Assembly (NCBI GenBank): GCA_033220425.1
Contig: CM065653.1
Location: forward strand, 3,968,001 to 4,032,000
From: Lepraria neglecta
Taxonomy: Eukaryota; Ascomycota; Lecanoromycetes; Lecanorales; Stereocaulaceae
Reading direction: 5' to 3'
Length of the DNA stretch: 64,000 nt
Below are positions 12,522-25,109 of the stretch, in pieces; position 1 is the first letter of the stretch; each line of letters begins with the position of its first letter. The notes under the pieces are model-generated. The model was not told the origin of the DNA. It saw nothing but the letters and a program-made list of their open reading frames with translations, and ran no database searches. A program made the translations under genes and the position numbers.

Positions 12522-13940
12522 TAGGCAGGCCTCTGACAAAACCTTTCGAGTATTTTAGAAATTACTCGGACTTAGAAAAAATAAATCGAGTTTTTTATAT
12601 ATAATCTACGTGCTAGCGGGATCGTATCCGATAATATAACTCCCTATATAGCGATATCGCGTTAGCTTAGCACGGTCTCTAGATACGGGTACAAACCATC
12701 AGCAAATTGAAGGACAAGTTGACCAAAAATGATCCGCTGATGGGACCCTGGATCTGTTCCCATTATAATCATCGGATTCCTGGAAAGGCTCCAAATGATC
12801 GCAAGTGCGGCTAGTGCGGCCATATACTTGTCAGGTTTGACTAGATTTGAGCGAGCGAGAGACAAGTGGTAACAATGTGATATTCATACACTGTTGCTCA
12901 GATAACGTGCTCTCACTACGCTTCTTCTTGTCATCTGGAAACCTGGTCATACACGGAACGTGAAAGTTGTAAGGAACAAAGATGCACTCAATGAGTGCCT
13001 GGTGTTAGTATTGCATGGCCAATGAACTGCTTCAACTATGAATCAGAATGCGTCAAAGTCTATGACGTCATCCGAGTATCAGTATCCATCATCAGGATCC
13101 AACGGGATAGATCTTCCTCAAGCCCGCCACACACCTAATACTAAAGTCTTCCCTCGCGAAAGGTACATCCTCGGTGGTCTATTGATAGAGGTTGCCAGGG
13201 TGCTACGAGTAAAACCACCGAGTGGAGCCATGTCCACGGAACAAACCCCTTAGTCCCACGTACACCGAGGCTCTTCTCATCACAGGCATGTCTGATCTAT
13301 TACAGCATTGGCAATCAACCCTCGGCTACATCGCCTAGCTAAGCCGTTTGCTCGGGAGCGAACACGCGCATCACATAACGTGTAACATCATCAATTCGGA
13401 GCGGCTCCGTTGGACTGGTAGCAGCCGCGATGCTAGAAGCAACGGAAAGTGGGCATTCCGCTAGCAACCAGATTCTCTAGTTGGTGTGCAGAAGAGTTAT
13501 AATACAAAAGCAAGCAGTAACTTCCCCGGCAGCAGAACATGGGAAAGAAGGGCGAGATAGTCATGGAGACCAAGAGCTTGCAGAACCCTTGGAGGCCAGC
13601 GATAACGATATTGCAACGTATAGAATCACTATCGAGTGTATGAAAGGGGCTTCATCAGTACACAGGAACAACTGCGTTGGCTTCCATTTGGGATGCCGGC
13701 ATCTGTCGATGAGTCTAGGGAAGGATCTTGGTCCGCAATGGTGATAGTAGCAATCTATCCGTAAGTATCGTGTTCAGTATCGACATCTTCATTTGTCTCT
13801 CTTTTCACCAGGGAGGAACTCTGGTAGTGTAAAATCGCAATCATGACTAAATGGAGCGACTGCAGAATCGCGAGCTCCAGATTGCCTAGTCCCAGCCCAA
13901 TATATAAGGTAATACTATTCTACCTCATCTCAGCACCTCC
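12522..13940. other. No gene recognised (border of the gene island)
   Basis: AT-rich to about 12660, then base composition like the gene island. Open frames of 67-87 codons occur (12662-12865 minus, 13038-13253 plus, 13481-13744 plus), but none shows a recognisable motif or plausible splicing partner. It may include the 3' region of the P450 that ends at 13941. Confidence 0.5.
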
Positions 13941-15696
13941 TCACTTCCGCACCTTAATGCGAATTCCCTTGCTGTCCGCCCTCGGATACGGCACGAAGCG
14001 ATCGCTGGCCATGTCCGTATCACTGCGGTCCGTCTCCCACAGCTCCCACCAGCCGTCCTCGCCATGGTCCTCCTCGCTGCCGAAGCGCCGCCAAATCTCC
14101 GAGAGCAGCAGGTAGATCTCCGTGTACGCCAGCTGCATGCCCAGACACTGCCGGGAGCCCTGCGAGAACGTCATCAGGTAGCGCTTCAGCTGCGGGTTCT
14201 CGATGAAGCGCTCAGGTCGAAACGAAAGGGGATCGGCGAAGACGTCAGGGTTCAGGTGGACGAGGGGCGCGGCCATGCCAACGGGAGTCTGGATTATTGG
14301 TTAGAAGGTGTGCATGGGAGTGAGAACGGAGGGGGAGACGCACGCCGGGAGGGATGTGCCACTTTTTCCTGCCGTCGTTGAAAGTCATGACTTCGTTGGG
14401 GCTGATGCGCGTCTGCCGCTGGCTGGTACCGATGGCTAGACGGAGACCCTCCGTGATGACGGCGCTGAGGTAGGGCAACTGTTCGATATCTTTGATGACC
14501 AAAGGCGCGGAGACGTCTGGGAGAGCCGCTGTGAGCTCGGCTCTCAGCTTTGCGAGGACCCGTGGGGTGGAAAGAAGGTGGACGGTCATGATCTGGGCCA
14601 CGGGTCAGCTTTCATGAGATGAAGGGGTTCCTGCTCTCGCACGACGCACACTTAGAATCCAAGATGTGGTTTCGGTGCCTGCTATTGAGAAGTTCTGAGC
14701 CTCTTGGAGAAGGCGGAGCGGTTTCTTGTCCTCCTCAGATAATTTGCTGTCAAAGATCTCGTCGAATACCGTTTTGCTGTCTTTCCCTTCATGATGAGAC
14801 TTGGCGACTCTGTCAATGTTGCTTAACAGTTGCTATAATGAGTTTAGCTTCGTTGCCTGCGTGGTCAAGCCGTCAAGATTACCAATTTAAACTTGATAAA
14901 GGTCTCGAAGCCGGGATTGATCTTCAACACTAGCCACCTAGGCAGCCTGGCGAAGAGCGGCATAAACCACTTGAACTGAACCGCAAAAGGCCCGAGATCA
15001 TGAAAGCCGTCAATCTGCAACCTTTTCAGTCATCGAGCTTCACACGCATTGTCTGGTACCCACCATTTCAAAAAAGACCTTGTTAAACTGCGGTGCTTGC
15101 ACCCAATTCAAACTGAAGCCATATGCATACTCGGAAATCACATCATTCGTAAAAGCCCCAAACATGGGAAGCAGACTGATCTCCCTCCCATCATCCTGGA
15201 ACTCCTTCAGCCGAACCAAGAGCTTATTAAAGTTCGCCCTCATGATCGGCTCCAGCCGCCTCACCGATTCTTTCGAGAACATCTTTGACATGGCCGCCCG
15301 CCGCGTTCGATGCAAATCGTGATCCGCGGTGGCACCCGCGGCCTGCGAGAAGCCAAAAATCTGGATCATGCGCGGGTACTTGTCCCTGCGACGTCCGCCA
15401 GCGGGCATCAGCTCGGGAAGGAAAGAAGGGTCGTTAATATGTAGTTCGTCGGGAGAGATGCGCACGATGTGGCCGTACTTGGCGTGCATGTCGCGGATGC
15501 GAAAGAGGTATTGGCCGCCACGGAAGTAGTCATGGTAGAATTCACACCAGAAGGTCACTGCTGCAAGGCGCGGGCCGGGAAATTTGGCAAGTGGATGCAG
15601 AGTTAGGCGGTAGGTAGAGAGGAGGACGACATAGAGGGCGAAAGAGATAGCTATGGTGGTCAATGGCCAGGTAATGACAAGATCGAGGACATGCAT
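13941..15696 (-). CDS. Cytochrome P450 monooxygenase, five exons, intact
   Basis: Microsomal heme-thiolate oxygenase, probably tailoring the polyketide. Exons: 15064-15696, 14883-15014, 14650-14832, 14344-14592 and 13941-14288. The four introns (49, 50, 57 and 55 bp) have GT...AG ends, all phase 0, and join into 514 residues with no stop. Visible: N-terminal membrane anchor (about residues 7-27), proline hinge FPGPRL (39-44), I-helix AGTETT (306-311), ExxR as EGLR (364-367), FRPERF (422-427), and heme loop FSQGSRQCLG with the cysteine ligand near residue 447. The C-terminal half resembles fungal secondary-metabolism P450s of the trichodiene-oxygenase type. The substrate is unknown. It is the only P450 here that is still open. 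Adjacent to a dead P450 and a dead PKS, it may be a surviving cluster gene. Confidence 0.88.
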
Positions 15697-16748
15697 AGTG
15701 TTACTGGTTCAGTCACTGAGACGGAATGAGTCGCGAATCTTTGCCTCCTAGCTAACCAGGCAACAAGTAGAAAGAAGAAGTAGATAGAATACGAAAACAC
15801 TGCTGAACACAATGATGTAAGCGGGACGGCATGTACTACAATCGTATTCATATGATTTGATCATACGAATTCGGTGACTGGCTCCGAGTCCGCCAAGACG
15901 AGAAATACTTTCGGTGCATTGTAAATGCTCCGAATGTTGACCAGGTACTTCGGAGTAGGAAGATGTGGCTCTTTATCTTGCATGAGGGTCGACGCATCTG
16001 CCTGCTCACTTTGCTCGCCCCACACTGCATTCCGCGTCTTTTGCTATCGACGACGGACTCGATACCTTGATTGGCATAACGGGCTTGATTTGCGCATCGC
16101 TTTGCAGGTCACCGTCAATCGGTAACAAAGGACCGAGTCCTGCGCGTGTTCTTATCGACACTGCTTTTGAGATTGCGTCTTTCTTGCCGATCCATGCCCA
16201 GAACTGACAGCATCATTTGATATGTTGGAGATGTGAAGACATGAACCTGGGAGGAAGAAAGGAACTCTAAGAGCAGACCTTTATGGCTAATCCCATTGAG
16301 GACTAACGTCACATTCTTCCTATCACCAGTAACGGAAGATGCTGCAACTGAACATCTCGGAGATGCACAATTCGTCTCTATTATGGAGTGGCAGGCATTG
16401 CTGCTGGGTTCTAGATAGATTGTTGGGATCAAGCAAGTGGCTGGGAAGTAGTCTGCCTTCAACTATCTACTACGTAGCAAGCTAAAGTCGGCTCTATGTA
16501 AGATCAAGGTGCACGAGGCTTTAGTAAGCAAATAGACTTAGGGCTTCTAGTAGGCTAAGCCTAACCCGTGCCAATATAGACAATACCGGGTTTGGACTTC
16601 TTGATAGTTGGCTATATGTTTTAGATGTTAGTACAGCATACATTAGGTATTTGATAGCACCTGTGCAATCCGATTGAGGATGGTTATACAAAGGCAGCAG
16701 GTTCACCGGGTATGTTGAATCTCGGCTTTCCCCCTTCTAACTTTACGT
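15697..16748. other. Intergenic, no gene recognised
   Basis: Lies between the start of the intact P450 and the 3' end of the decayed P450, so it should hold the promoter of the former. Open frames (for example minus 16115-16462) show no domain. No clear TATA box or regulator site was found. Confidence 0.5.
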
Positions 16749-18441
16749 CTAAGCCTTCTCTTTCAACTTGACCATCAGGGCCTTCGGCTCAAAGACAAGG
16801 TAAGCCTTCTGATCCATCCAGTTCCAATCGTTCGGATCGACCATCTCGAAATCAAAGTTCCAGACCATCTTTGACAGAATTACTCGTGCCTCGGCCAGGA
16901 AGACCCTGTTATTCAATATTAGAGGATGAAGTGCAAGACATTGTATCGCAGACTTACTTTCCACCTATACAATTCCGTCCGCCCCACTGAAAACGGCTGG
17001 AAAGCCTGCTTGTTGTCTTTGTCGAAACGCTTCTGGTATCTCGAATCCGATTCGGGCATAAATCTTTCAGGATGGAAAATCCGAGGCTCCACCCAATTGG
17101 CAGGATCGTTCTGGATATTCTGGAGATTTACGCCGATAATGTTCTGAGCTCAAGTCAGCGGCTGTTAACCTCTTGTGGATGTACCCAAACAGTCGATGCA
17201 AGAGAAAGAATGTACTTACCCCTCCGGGAATCCAGTGGCCATCAATCATTTGACCTTCTAGCGGGACGACTCTCGGCAGATTGATAGGCGTGGGGTGGTG
17301 AATGCGCAAGGTCTCATTAATAACAGCTGCAAGATATGGTAATGTCGGCCTCTAGTTTGAAGCTTCCACGGATCTCTTCTGTGAGCCGCTTTAAAGTCTC
17401 GGGGTAGCGCATCAGAAGATAAGTGGATGTGGACAATGCCCCAGTTGTCAATTGACACCCAGCAATGACGACGGCAAGCCCATTGGTGTTGAGCTTTTTC
17501 CTTGTGATGCCTTTCTGCTGCGTCTCGTCCAGCCTTCCAACGACAGGCGTGATGAAATCTGATCTCGAAGCGCCCAAGTCCCCCATCTCCAATCGACGCG
17601 AGATCTTGTCCGTCGCAACTTGCCAACTGCGTGCTCGGTTCTTTGCCGTCAACCGAAGAAATATCCATCCGAAATCTTGTCGATAGGATGGAAGCGGCTC
17701 AAACTATTTCTCACTGAACCAAACTTCGCGCCGAGGAAGCTCAGGATTCACGAGTGTTCGTTGTCGCCCTCCAAGCCGTAGAAAGATTCCCCAAAGGTCA
17801 GATCTGCGATGTTGTCCAGAGTTGCGTAACCGTAATATTTCGCCATGTCGACTTTTCCATCCGGGGTCTTGATAATCTCTCTGCGAAGCCTTGTCATCAA
17901 GAGATTGGCATAAGACTCTATTATTGGGGACTGGTCCTTCAATGCTGTCAGAAAAGGCGTTGATAAAATTTTTGCGAATCCGGTGGTGTGTTTCGCCTGC
18001 GGCGGTAAAGAGTGATTCGGCTCCGTTCATAGATGGTGTCTGGCTGAATGGATCCTTTGGCATAAGTGGTTTGGTTGTGTATATATCCTTCCAGGCGCCA
18101 GAGGATGTAGTGGCGATCTCGTCTGGAGCGATGCGAACGATCGATCCGTAATGCGCATGGAGTCTGTCTGTGAAACGCCATGTGTTTCCCGTTATCGTGG
18201 AGTAAATCAGAGGCTAGCGGGATATTGCCGTTATTTTTGGTCCTGGGTATTTGGACAACGGGTGGAAGTAGATGTTATAGATGATGGATGCGACAAAGTA
18301 CTAGAGAGCCATCTCAGCTTGGTATAGTAGTGATCACGTCATCCCGTAGATACCCACAACGATGAATATAGCACCGGCGGTACCCATAATCTAGCTAGCT
18401 GAAAACGCCAATGGAGAAGGCATGTCGGAGAGTGTCAGCAT
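16749..18441 (-). pseudogene. Cytochrome P450 pseudogene
   Basis: P450 features are spread over all three minus frames. They are: a possible start at 18441 with a membrane-anchor stretch, a HPLSKYPGPK hinge (about 18245), YGSIVRIAPDE (about 18130), an I-helix-like AGCQLTTGAL (about 17465, lacking the usual acidic residue), the NETLR ExxR motif (about 17310), a HPERF motif (about 17060), and a heme loop FSVG..RNCIGGK (about 16975). Lesions: in-frame stops in the first 80 codons, a 2-nt loss near 17945, a TGG-to-TGA-like stop near 17745, shifts near 17690 and 17340, and a +1 shift inside the heme loop near 16980 that separates the cysteine from the upstream frame. Introns remain recognisable (17144-17219, and one just 3' of the heme loop). 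It cannot encode a working enzyme. It diverges from the PKS and probably shared its promoter. Confidence 0.85.
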
Positions 18442-18888
18442 TGTGTCGAGTCTAGTTCGCATCAGCATAATCGCCAGAAATTAGATACTAAAGAACGCGA
18501 GAGAAGACGAACCGTCCTGTGTATGCTACGGAATATGATTCAACAAAGTGCTTTAGTCGGTGACGAGTCAAGGAAGAACATCCAAGTTACAAGCGCTTGC
18601 ATCACACGTCCAACCCAGCCCCTCAGATATTGGTCAGCTCAGAAAGGGACGCCTCGAGATGCCGCAAGGCACTCTCGCAAGCGGGAACACAAGAACACAG
18701 ACGTCGCTAGCATGTGACTGATGATCCATACTAGGTATTGACATCGTTTCCGATAGGGAAAAGACCATTCCGTCTTGCTTAAGCTAAGCTCCGAAGGACA
18801 GGCGCTATGCGCTAAACCTACCGAATGCGGATCTAGGATGTATCATGTTCTCTTACACCGAAAATGAAACCGAAGAGACCCCCTACTC

Positions 18889-18901
18889 TCGGTACTTCCG
18901 A
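18889..18901. promoter_or_regulatory. Candidate Zn2Cys6 binding site
   Basis: TCGGTACTTCCGA: inverted CGG triplets with a 5-bp spacer, the arrangement bound by many Zn2Cys6 dimers. It is close to the TCG-N5-CGA type known for AflR but not identical. It sits in the divergent region and may be a target of the regulator at 28240-30042. This rests on pattern only; such sites occur by chance. Confidence 0.25.
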
Positions 18902-19318
18902 AGATTCTGCAAACTCGACTTAGACCGACATCCACACCGGACGCACGTCTAAGATTCGACGGGCTCCCGAAATCGGTGCAAATGACCTTGGCGTTAGATC
19001 AATGCCTCGGAAGACGCAGTGGAGTTAGAACAACTGGCGAACGATGATCCAAAGAAGACATGGCTTCTCGAGGCTCCATCAAAAGGCCAGTCTCGACCGA
19101 CTGGCAACACAACATCCTCAAAGATTCCGAGTTTCAACAACCCATTAACGCCGGCGATGTCAGTCAACCTCAATGGTCCCCCAATGGCCTCAGCAGTGTT
19201 CTGTCCTGCATCGCGCTGTTCCAAAAGTTTCTGTCATTAGCGTCACAGCTAGTTCGGCGCTATCAGCAGGCCGCAGCCAAATCAGGGTCTATATCCCATG
19301 TCAATTGCGGGCCGAGAA

Positions 19319-19708
19319 GTCAGCAGGATCAGCAACTCCGGGTTACTGTCGGCAACTGTAAGCCCCAAGCAGCCCCAAAAATTATCCCCCGAAGTTATAC
19401 GACCGCGCGCAATGATTGCGCCACTGCGACACCATAACTACACCCCCGGGTAAGCTACGGCTGTCATCCCTGCGAGAATTTGGGCCCAATCGCACGATTC
19501 TGGGGTCTGTTTTCAGCTGGTGTTGATGGTGCTCCGGGGGAGTCGCTGCCGTCGATGGCAACGATCATAGAAAATCAACCTTTTGCTTAGTCAGCAATCA
19601 CGTGATATACTGAATGCTACTGACCCTGCTGATGCTGTTAGCAAGCTGGAATTGTTGAATGCGCTGAAATCGACCTGTTAGCGGGCGCTATTTGCTGATC
19701 CCGCTGAC
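19319..19708. repeat. Inverted-repeat segment, MITE-like
   Basis: A 17-bp terminal inverted repeat, GTCAGCRGGATCAGCAA, matches at 16 of 17 positions at both ends of a 390-bp segment just upstream of the first readable SAT sequence. No clear target duplication is seen and no second copy was found in the window. It could be a small DNA transposon that separated the PKS from its start. Confidence 0.35.
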
Positions 19709-19786
19709 AGGCTAATCTTAGCCCTATCCGCGCGCCCAGCAAATCAGAAGTTCTCAGCAAGATTTGGGAAACGCCGATGTGGGGAG

Positions 19787-20766
19787 GATTATCTCACGCA
19801 ATTACACTTCTTCCTCCGTAGCAGCAAGTATCTCGAACCTTTTGTGCACAATATCCTCCACCTCAAAGACATCTGGATCATCCTCGCCAATGAGCGGCAG
19901 GACATTGCCGATATGGGCCAAGGTCTCCGATATATACACGGTCTATCCGAGTGGATCACAACAGGAAAATCATCCCAAATCACCAACTGCATGTCCGGAA
20001 TTATATCGCTTCCGCTACTGGCCGTGATTCAGACATGCCAGTATTTCCAGTATCTGGAGCTCCACGGGATATCTCACTCCCGGTGCGTAGCACAGCTCCG
20101 GGCAGGAGGCGGTATCCAGGGGTATTGCGGTGGCTTGCTACCAGCCATGGCAATTGCATGCTCGGAGAATGAATCCGACGCGAATCGCGCTCGCAATCGG
20201 GGCTTACGATGAACTTGGAGATGACGAATCGGTGCTGGGAGCAACGACAATTGTCGTTCGCACGAAACGAGTCGGCTAGGGAGATGAGCTGATCCAGAAG
20301 TTTCCAGGGGTGAGATTCTCCAAGGCGCGCTTCGCTTCGCTTCTTACCAAGCTCCCGTCACATCCCATCCCATAGCAGACATTCTAATACGCATGCGCAG
20401 TCATACATATCCGCCGTCACAGACCCAAAAACAATCAGCATCGTTGGCCCAGTGCCAGTTCTCCTCAAGCTACAATGTTACGCAAGGGAACACGGCCTGC
20501 TGGTGCAGGAAATGCACATCCGAGGCAATGTGCACAACCCCGAGAATGCCGAACTTGCCCGAGAACTGTGCCAGCTATGCGGCAAGATGAATATCCTTCG
20601 GCTTCCTCACGCCAGCAATCTGCAACCGCCCGTGAGGTCCAATAAGACGGGCAATCTGATTACAGAAGGATCACTTACCCACGAGGCAGTCAGTGTAATC
20701 CTCGCCTCACGGTGCGAATGGTATACCCTCCTTACAGAGCTGGCGAAGGACCTGGATTTGTCTGGG
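19787..20766 (+). other. SAT domain (starter-unit acyltransferase) of the PKS
   Basis: The readable SAT runs from about 19787. It includes a GGIQGYCGGLLPA segment near 20110-20150, whose G-x-C-x-G is the acyl-binding cysteine motif of SAT domains. It then shifts frame near 20175, meets TAG at 20277 (a likely former glutamine) and continues after an intron (20310-20400) as SYISAVTDPKTISIVGP. The first part of the domain is missing or unrecognised. Confidence 0.75.
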
Positions 20767-20937
20767 TGACGAACTCACACGTTTGCGGCGTTTGGGATTG
20801 GCGACTGTATTCCATTGTCCCCATTCCACAAATTCCAGCTCCAAATCACCAAGGTAGATGTGCAGTCCCTGATAGCGGAAACCACGCATAAACTCCGGGC
20901 AAATAGATTGGAAGATGGCTATTCTTATCCAAGAGAT

Positions 20938-22173
20938 GCTGTCGCCATCGTTGGCGCTTCTTGCCGCCTCCCTGGAGCTAATAGCATGGAAGAACTTTGG
21001 GATCTCATATCTAGCGGTACTTCACGACACACGGAAGTCCCAACGGACAGATTCGATCTTCATGGGAGCTTCCGCGCATCTCAGGACCGCAATATTTACC
21101 GACAAGAGAAAGTTTTACGGCAACTTCGTCGACCAAGTTGACAATTTCGACCACGCATTCTTTCGCACCAACCCTAAGGAGGCTTTAAACATGGATTCTC
21201 AGCAACGCGTACTCCTCGAACTTGCCTACCAAGCCATGGAGTCAAGCGGCTACCTAGGTTTGCATCAGCGCGAATGGGGGGATACTGTGGGATGTTTTAT
21301 AGGCGCTAGTTTCGCCGAATATCTAGATAACACAAATGCTCATCCACCAACAGCATACACCTCGACAGAGACAATCCGAGCATTTCTATGCGGCAATTAA
21401 GCTATTATTTTGGATGGAGCGGCCCTTCTGAGGTGTTGGATACGGCTTGCTCATCGTCTCTCGTTGCCATCAATCGAGCCTGTAAGCCTGTTCAAACAGG
21501 CGAATGTACCATGGCTCTTACCGGGGGCGTCAATATCATGACCGGGATAAGCAACTTCCTAGATCTGGCCAAAGCTGGCTTTTTAAGTCCTACAGGACAA
21601 TGCAAACCGTTTGATCAAGCTGCAGATGGTTACTGTCGCTCTGAAGGCGGGGCATTAGTCGTTTTGAAGCTTCTCAGCCAAGCGGTAGCGGATGGCGATC
21701 AGATTCTGGGTGTCATCCCCGGAATAGCGACCAACCAGGGTGGGCTCTCTTCTTCCATCACCATTCCGCACTCTCCAGCGCAAAAGAAGCTGTATCAAAC
21801 CGTTTTGCGCCAAGCCGGTATGAAGCCAGATCAGGTGTCCTACGTCGAAGCTCATGGGACGGGCACTCAAGCCGGAGATCCACTCGAAATGGCTAGTATC
21901 CGCGAAGTGTTTGGGGGGAAGGACAGAACGGATGTGCTGAACGTTGGCTCTCTCAAAGGCAACATTGGCCATACAGAGACCGCAGCAGGTGCAGCCAGTC
22001 TGCTTAAGGTTCTCGCCATGATCAACAACGCTGGTATCCCACCCCAGGCCAGCCATAGTTCTCTCAATCCCAAGATTCCTGCATTAGGAGTGGACAAGTT
22101 GAGCATTGCCTCAGAAGTCGCTCGCTGGGAGGCACCATTACTAGCAGCTTGTGTGAATAGTTACGGGGCAGCA
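20938..22173 (+). other. Ketosynthase domain of the PKS
   Basis: Starts at VAIVGASCRLPG. The catalytic triad is present: cysteine in DTACSSSL (codon 21448-21450), histidine in EAHGTGT (21853-21855) and histidine in GNIGHTE (21970-21972). Frameshifts near 21105 and 21391 separate the N-terminal part. The TGA at 22174 follows NSYGAA. Confidence 0.9.
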
Positions 22174-22499
22174 TGAAGCAATTGTGCCATGATCTGTTGC
22201 GAAGGTCCCCCACGAAAGACGGAACTCTCCAAGCAGATTACAATGGTTGAAGGCGATTCAACATACCCGATCATCATAAGTGCAACGTCACAAGAAGGTC
22301 TGTACGCAAATGCCGAAAGTCTGGGTCGGTACCTCCAAAAGACAACGCCAAAGCCCAACCTGGGCGACTTAGCTTTCACTCTTAGCAAGCGACGCAAGCT
22401 TCATCGTCAAATCTTCGTCACCTCCACATCCGACATCAACAGTCTGGCAGAAAACCTGAGAATTGAAGTTCAAACCTCTTTCGAGGTGCCACAAACGCC

Positions 22500-23440
22500 C
22501 AAACGAGTTGTTCTAGCTTTTGGAGGGCAGACCAAGAAAATGGTGGACATGGAGAAAAGCCTGTACGAGTCTCACCCACGTATAAAGAACTACATCGATG
22601 AATGCGACAAGATCGTCATAAAACGTGGGTTTCTCTCACTTCTGCCATTAATATTCCAGTCAGAACCGCTGAATGAGGTGGTTACGCTGCAATGCGGCAC
22701 CTTCGCCATGCAATACGCGTGCGCTAAATGCTGGATTGATGCCGGTCTCCATGTAGAGGCAATAATCGGCCACAGCTTTGGCGAGCTGACGGCCATGGTA
22801 GTCTCAGGTGTGCTCTCGCTACAGGATGGCCTCAAACTTATTGCTTCCAGGGCTTGGTTGATGGCGACCAAATGGGGCCCCGAAAGAGGAACCATGCTTG
22901 TTGTTCATGGCAGCCGCAACACTGTGCGAAATGTAGTCGCCAAAGTCAACGCGAGTTCAGCGGAGCCAGAAATCGAGATCGCATGCTACAATGCTCCGTC
23001 AAGTCAGGTCGTAGTAGGCGGCTCACTCGCGATCGATCGAACTGGAAGCCTGTTGAACAGCGACCCAGCCTTCTCCGGCACACGATTTCCACTCAAATTT
23101 GACAAAAGGCATTCTCGACGATCTCGATCAGGTTTCAGCATCACTAACCTACTCTGAGCCGGAAACATTCCTAGAAACCTGTACTGCCGAGCCGAGCTCT
23201 CAAATATCAGCGAAAAGGCCTTCTCAACATGCGCGAGAACCTGTATACTTCTCTGACGCTATCCAGCGAATCGAGAAACGTCTCGGTTCCTGTGTCTGGC
23301 TAGAGGCCGGTATGGACTCGCCGATCATCCCAATGATCAAACGAGCCCTGGCCAAACCAGAGGATCATTGTCTTCAGGCTATAAAGATGTTAGACTCTAA
23401 GGGCTCTACGAGAGTGATGTCCAACGTGACAACAAATCTC
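22500..23440 (+). other. Malonyl acyltransferase domain of the PKS
   Basis: Starts at LAFGGQTKK. The nucleophile serine is intact in GHSFGE (codon 22774-22776). Near 23090-23110 the frame changes just where the GFHS-type motif with the second catalytic residue should be. The motif is not found there, so an out-of-frame deletion of roughly 35-40 bp is inferred. TAG at 23441 probably replaces a tryptophan. Confidence 0.8.
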
Positions 23441-23639
23441 TAGTGTGAAGGGATTCAAGTATCGTACTGGAATTTCCTACCGCCAAGAATGAATACCTAC
23501 AAGCAGAGCTGGCTCCCACCGTATCAGTTCCGATCGACAGGACATTGGCTCAAGAACATCGATCGGGTCATTGAGGCACAGAAACACGTTATAGCCGAGA
23601 AGACAGCAATTGTAGAAATGCCTCAAGAACCAATAGCGC

Positions 23640-24560
23640 CACTGAGGTTAGTGAATGTTGGGAAAGTAGCGGGTAAGAACGACAACTCCAAAGAATTCGA
23701 CATCTGCCTGGGAACACAGCGTTTTACCAAGATCGTGTCTGGCCACGCGGTTCGGCAAAGACCACTGTGCCCGGCGTCAATGTGCATGGAGTACGCGGCA
23801 ATGGGGTTACAATTACTCCAAGGACATATAGAAGCCGGCACTCTTGGCTTTGCCGACCTGAGGCAGCTCTAGGCGTTGACCTTGCTCGAGAAGCTTCCTT
23901 GGCACTTGAAAAACCCAACGACTCGCACGCATGGAGCTTCGTGATCAAAAGCTCTTCTTAAACCGATCTAAAGTCGAGGTCCACATCGCATGCGAAAGGC
24001 AGAATTGTGCTGACCGTGCAGCCCGAATTTAGCACATACGAAAGACTCATCGCTTCCAGGATTAATGAGCTGCAGAGTAAGCCAAATACGGAGAAGCTGA
24101 AGTCTAACCGGACTTACGGATTGTCTTCCCAAGTCGTCCACTATGCCGATTTCCTCCAAGGAATTTCTACTATCACGATGGATAATGCTGAGGCAATAGC
24201 CAACATTGACCTGAGAGAAGATGCCCAGTTCGGTTTAGACGAGAGCACAGTAACTCAATACTGTGATACGATAGCTATAGATACATTTATTCAAGTTGTG
24301 GGCCTCCTGATCAACAGCAGCGCTCTGGTGACCAGCGAAGACGTCTTTGTCGCCACAGGAGTTGACCTTGTCTCGATGTCTCAAGTCTGCGACTTCCACA
24401 GCCGCAAGTCGTGGACCGTCTACACAAAGTACACCAGCACGGGTGAGGGCCAAGCAGCGGGCGACATCTTCATCATGACACGCGAAGGGGTTCTTGCCAT
24501 GATAATAACCGGGGCACAATTCACCAAGCTCTTAATATCGAAGCTTGAGAGATTCCTCGA
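23640..24560 (+). other. Product-template domain of the PKS
   Basis: Controls ring closure. The catalytic histidine is visible in SGHAVRQRPLCPAS (codon 23744-23746). The catalytic aspartate is probably in the AIDTFIQVVGLL segment (24280-24282). A frameshift near 23870 and TAA at 23959 break the domain between them. Confidence 0.8.
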
Positions 24561-24761
24561 CTGTGCTAATGCAAAGCCGTCTCACGCGGCTGCTATGAAA
24601 AACGAACGTTGCCCCCAAGTACCGTTTACGTCTTCGGAGACGACATCTAGAGCAACTTCTGTCGATGGAACAGAGACTCCACCCGGCATGGACAACAATA
24701 GCCAGGCGACGTCAATCGAAAGCGACGACAGGCTCGCCACACGGGAGGCAGTCGACGACGA

Positions 24762-24978
24762 CGCCGAGATGAGCTTGCGAAAGATCATCGCTACCTATAC
24801 ATATCTTTCGCCAGCAGAGGTAGCGCGCGATGCTAGTATCGGCGACATGGGTGTAGACTCTCTAGCTGCCGTTGAACTCGCGGAGGAGCTTCAGACACAG
24901 TTTGGCAAGGAGATCGTTGCCGAAGATCTTCTTATGAGTAGTTATGGAGCTCTTTCAAATATTCTTGTTCCGTTCTCC
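24762..24978 (+). other. Acyl carrier protein 1 of the PKS
   Basis: The phosphopantetheine site GVDSLAAVEL has its serine at 24859-24861. It lies in an unbroken frame that starts before 24007. Confidence 0.9.
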
Positions 24979-25109
24979 TCGACCAAGAAAGCGACGTTGC
25001 CTACACCCACGAATCAAGGGCTTCAGGCTGCAATACCTATTCCACCATCCTCACTCACGTCCTCTTTCAGCGTCAACGCTAGCTCACAAAACCTGGAAGG
25101 CAACCAAAC

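Larger units (their letters stand above)
18442..19786. promoter_or_regulatory. Divergent intergenic region between P450 pseudogene and PKS
   Basis: About 1.3 kb separates the start of the minus P450 pseudogene from the first recognisable PKS codons on the plus strand. This is the usual place for a shared promoter. It contains a CGG-N5-CCG site (18889-18901) and an inverted-repeat segment (19319-19708). The first part of the SAT domain and the PKS start codon could not be located, so some of this stretch may be lost PKS coding sequence. A 125-codon open frame (19060-19437) has no recognisable motif. Confidence 0.4.
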
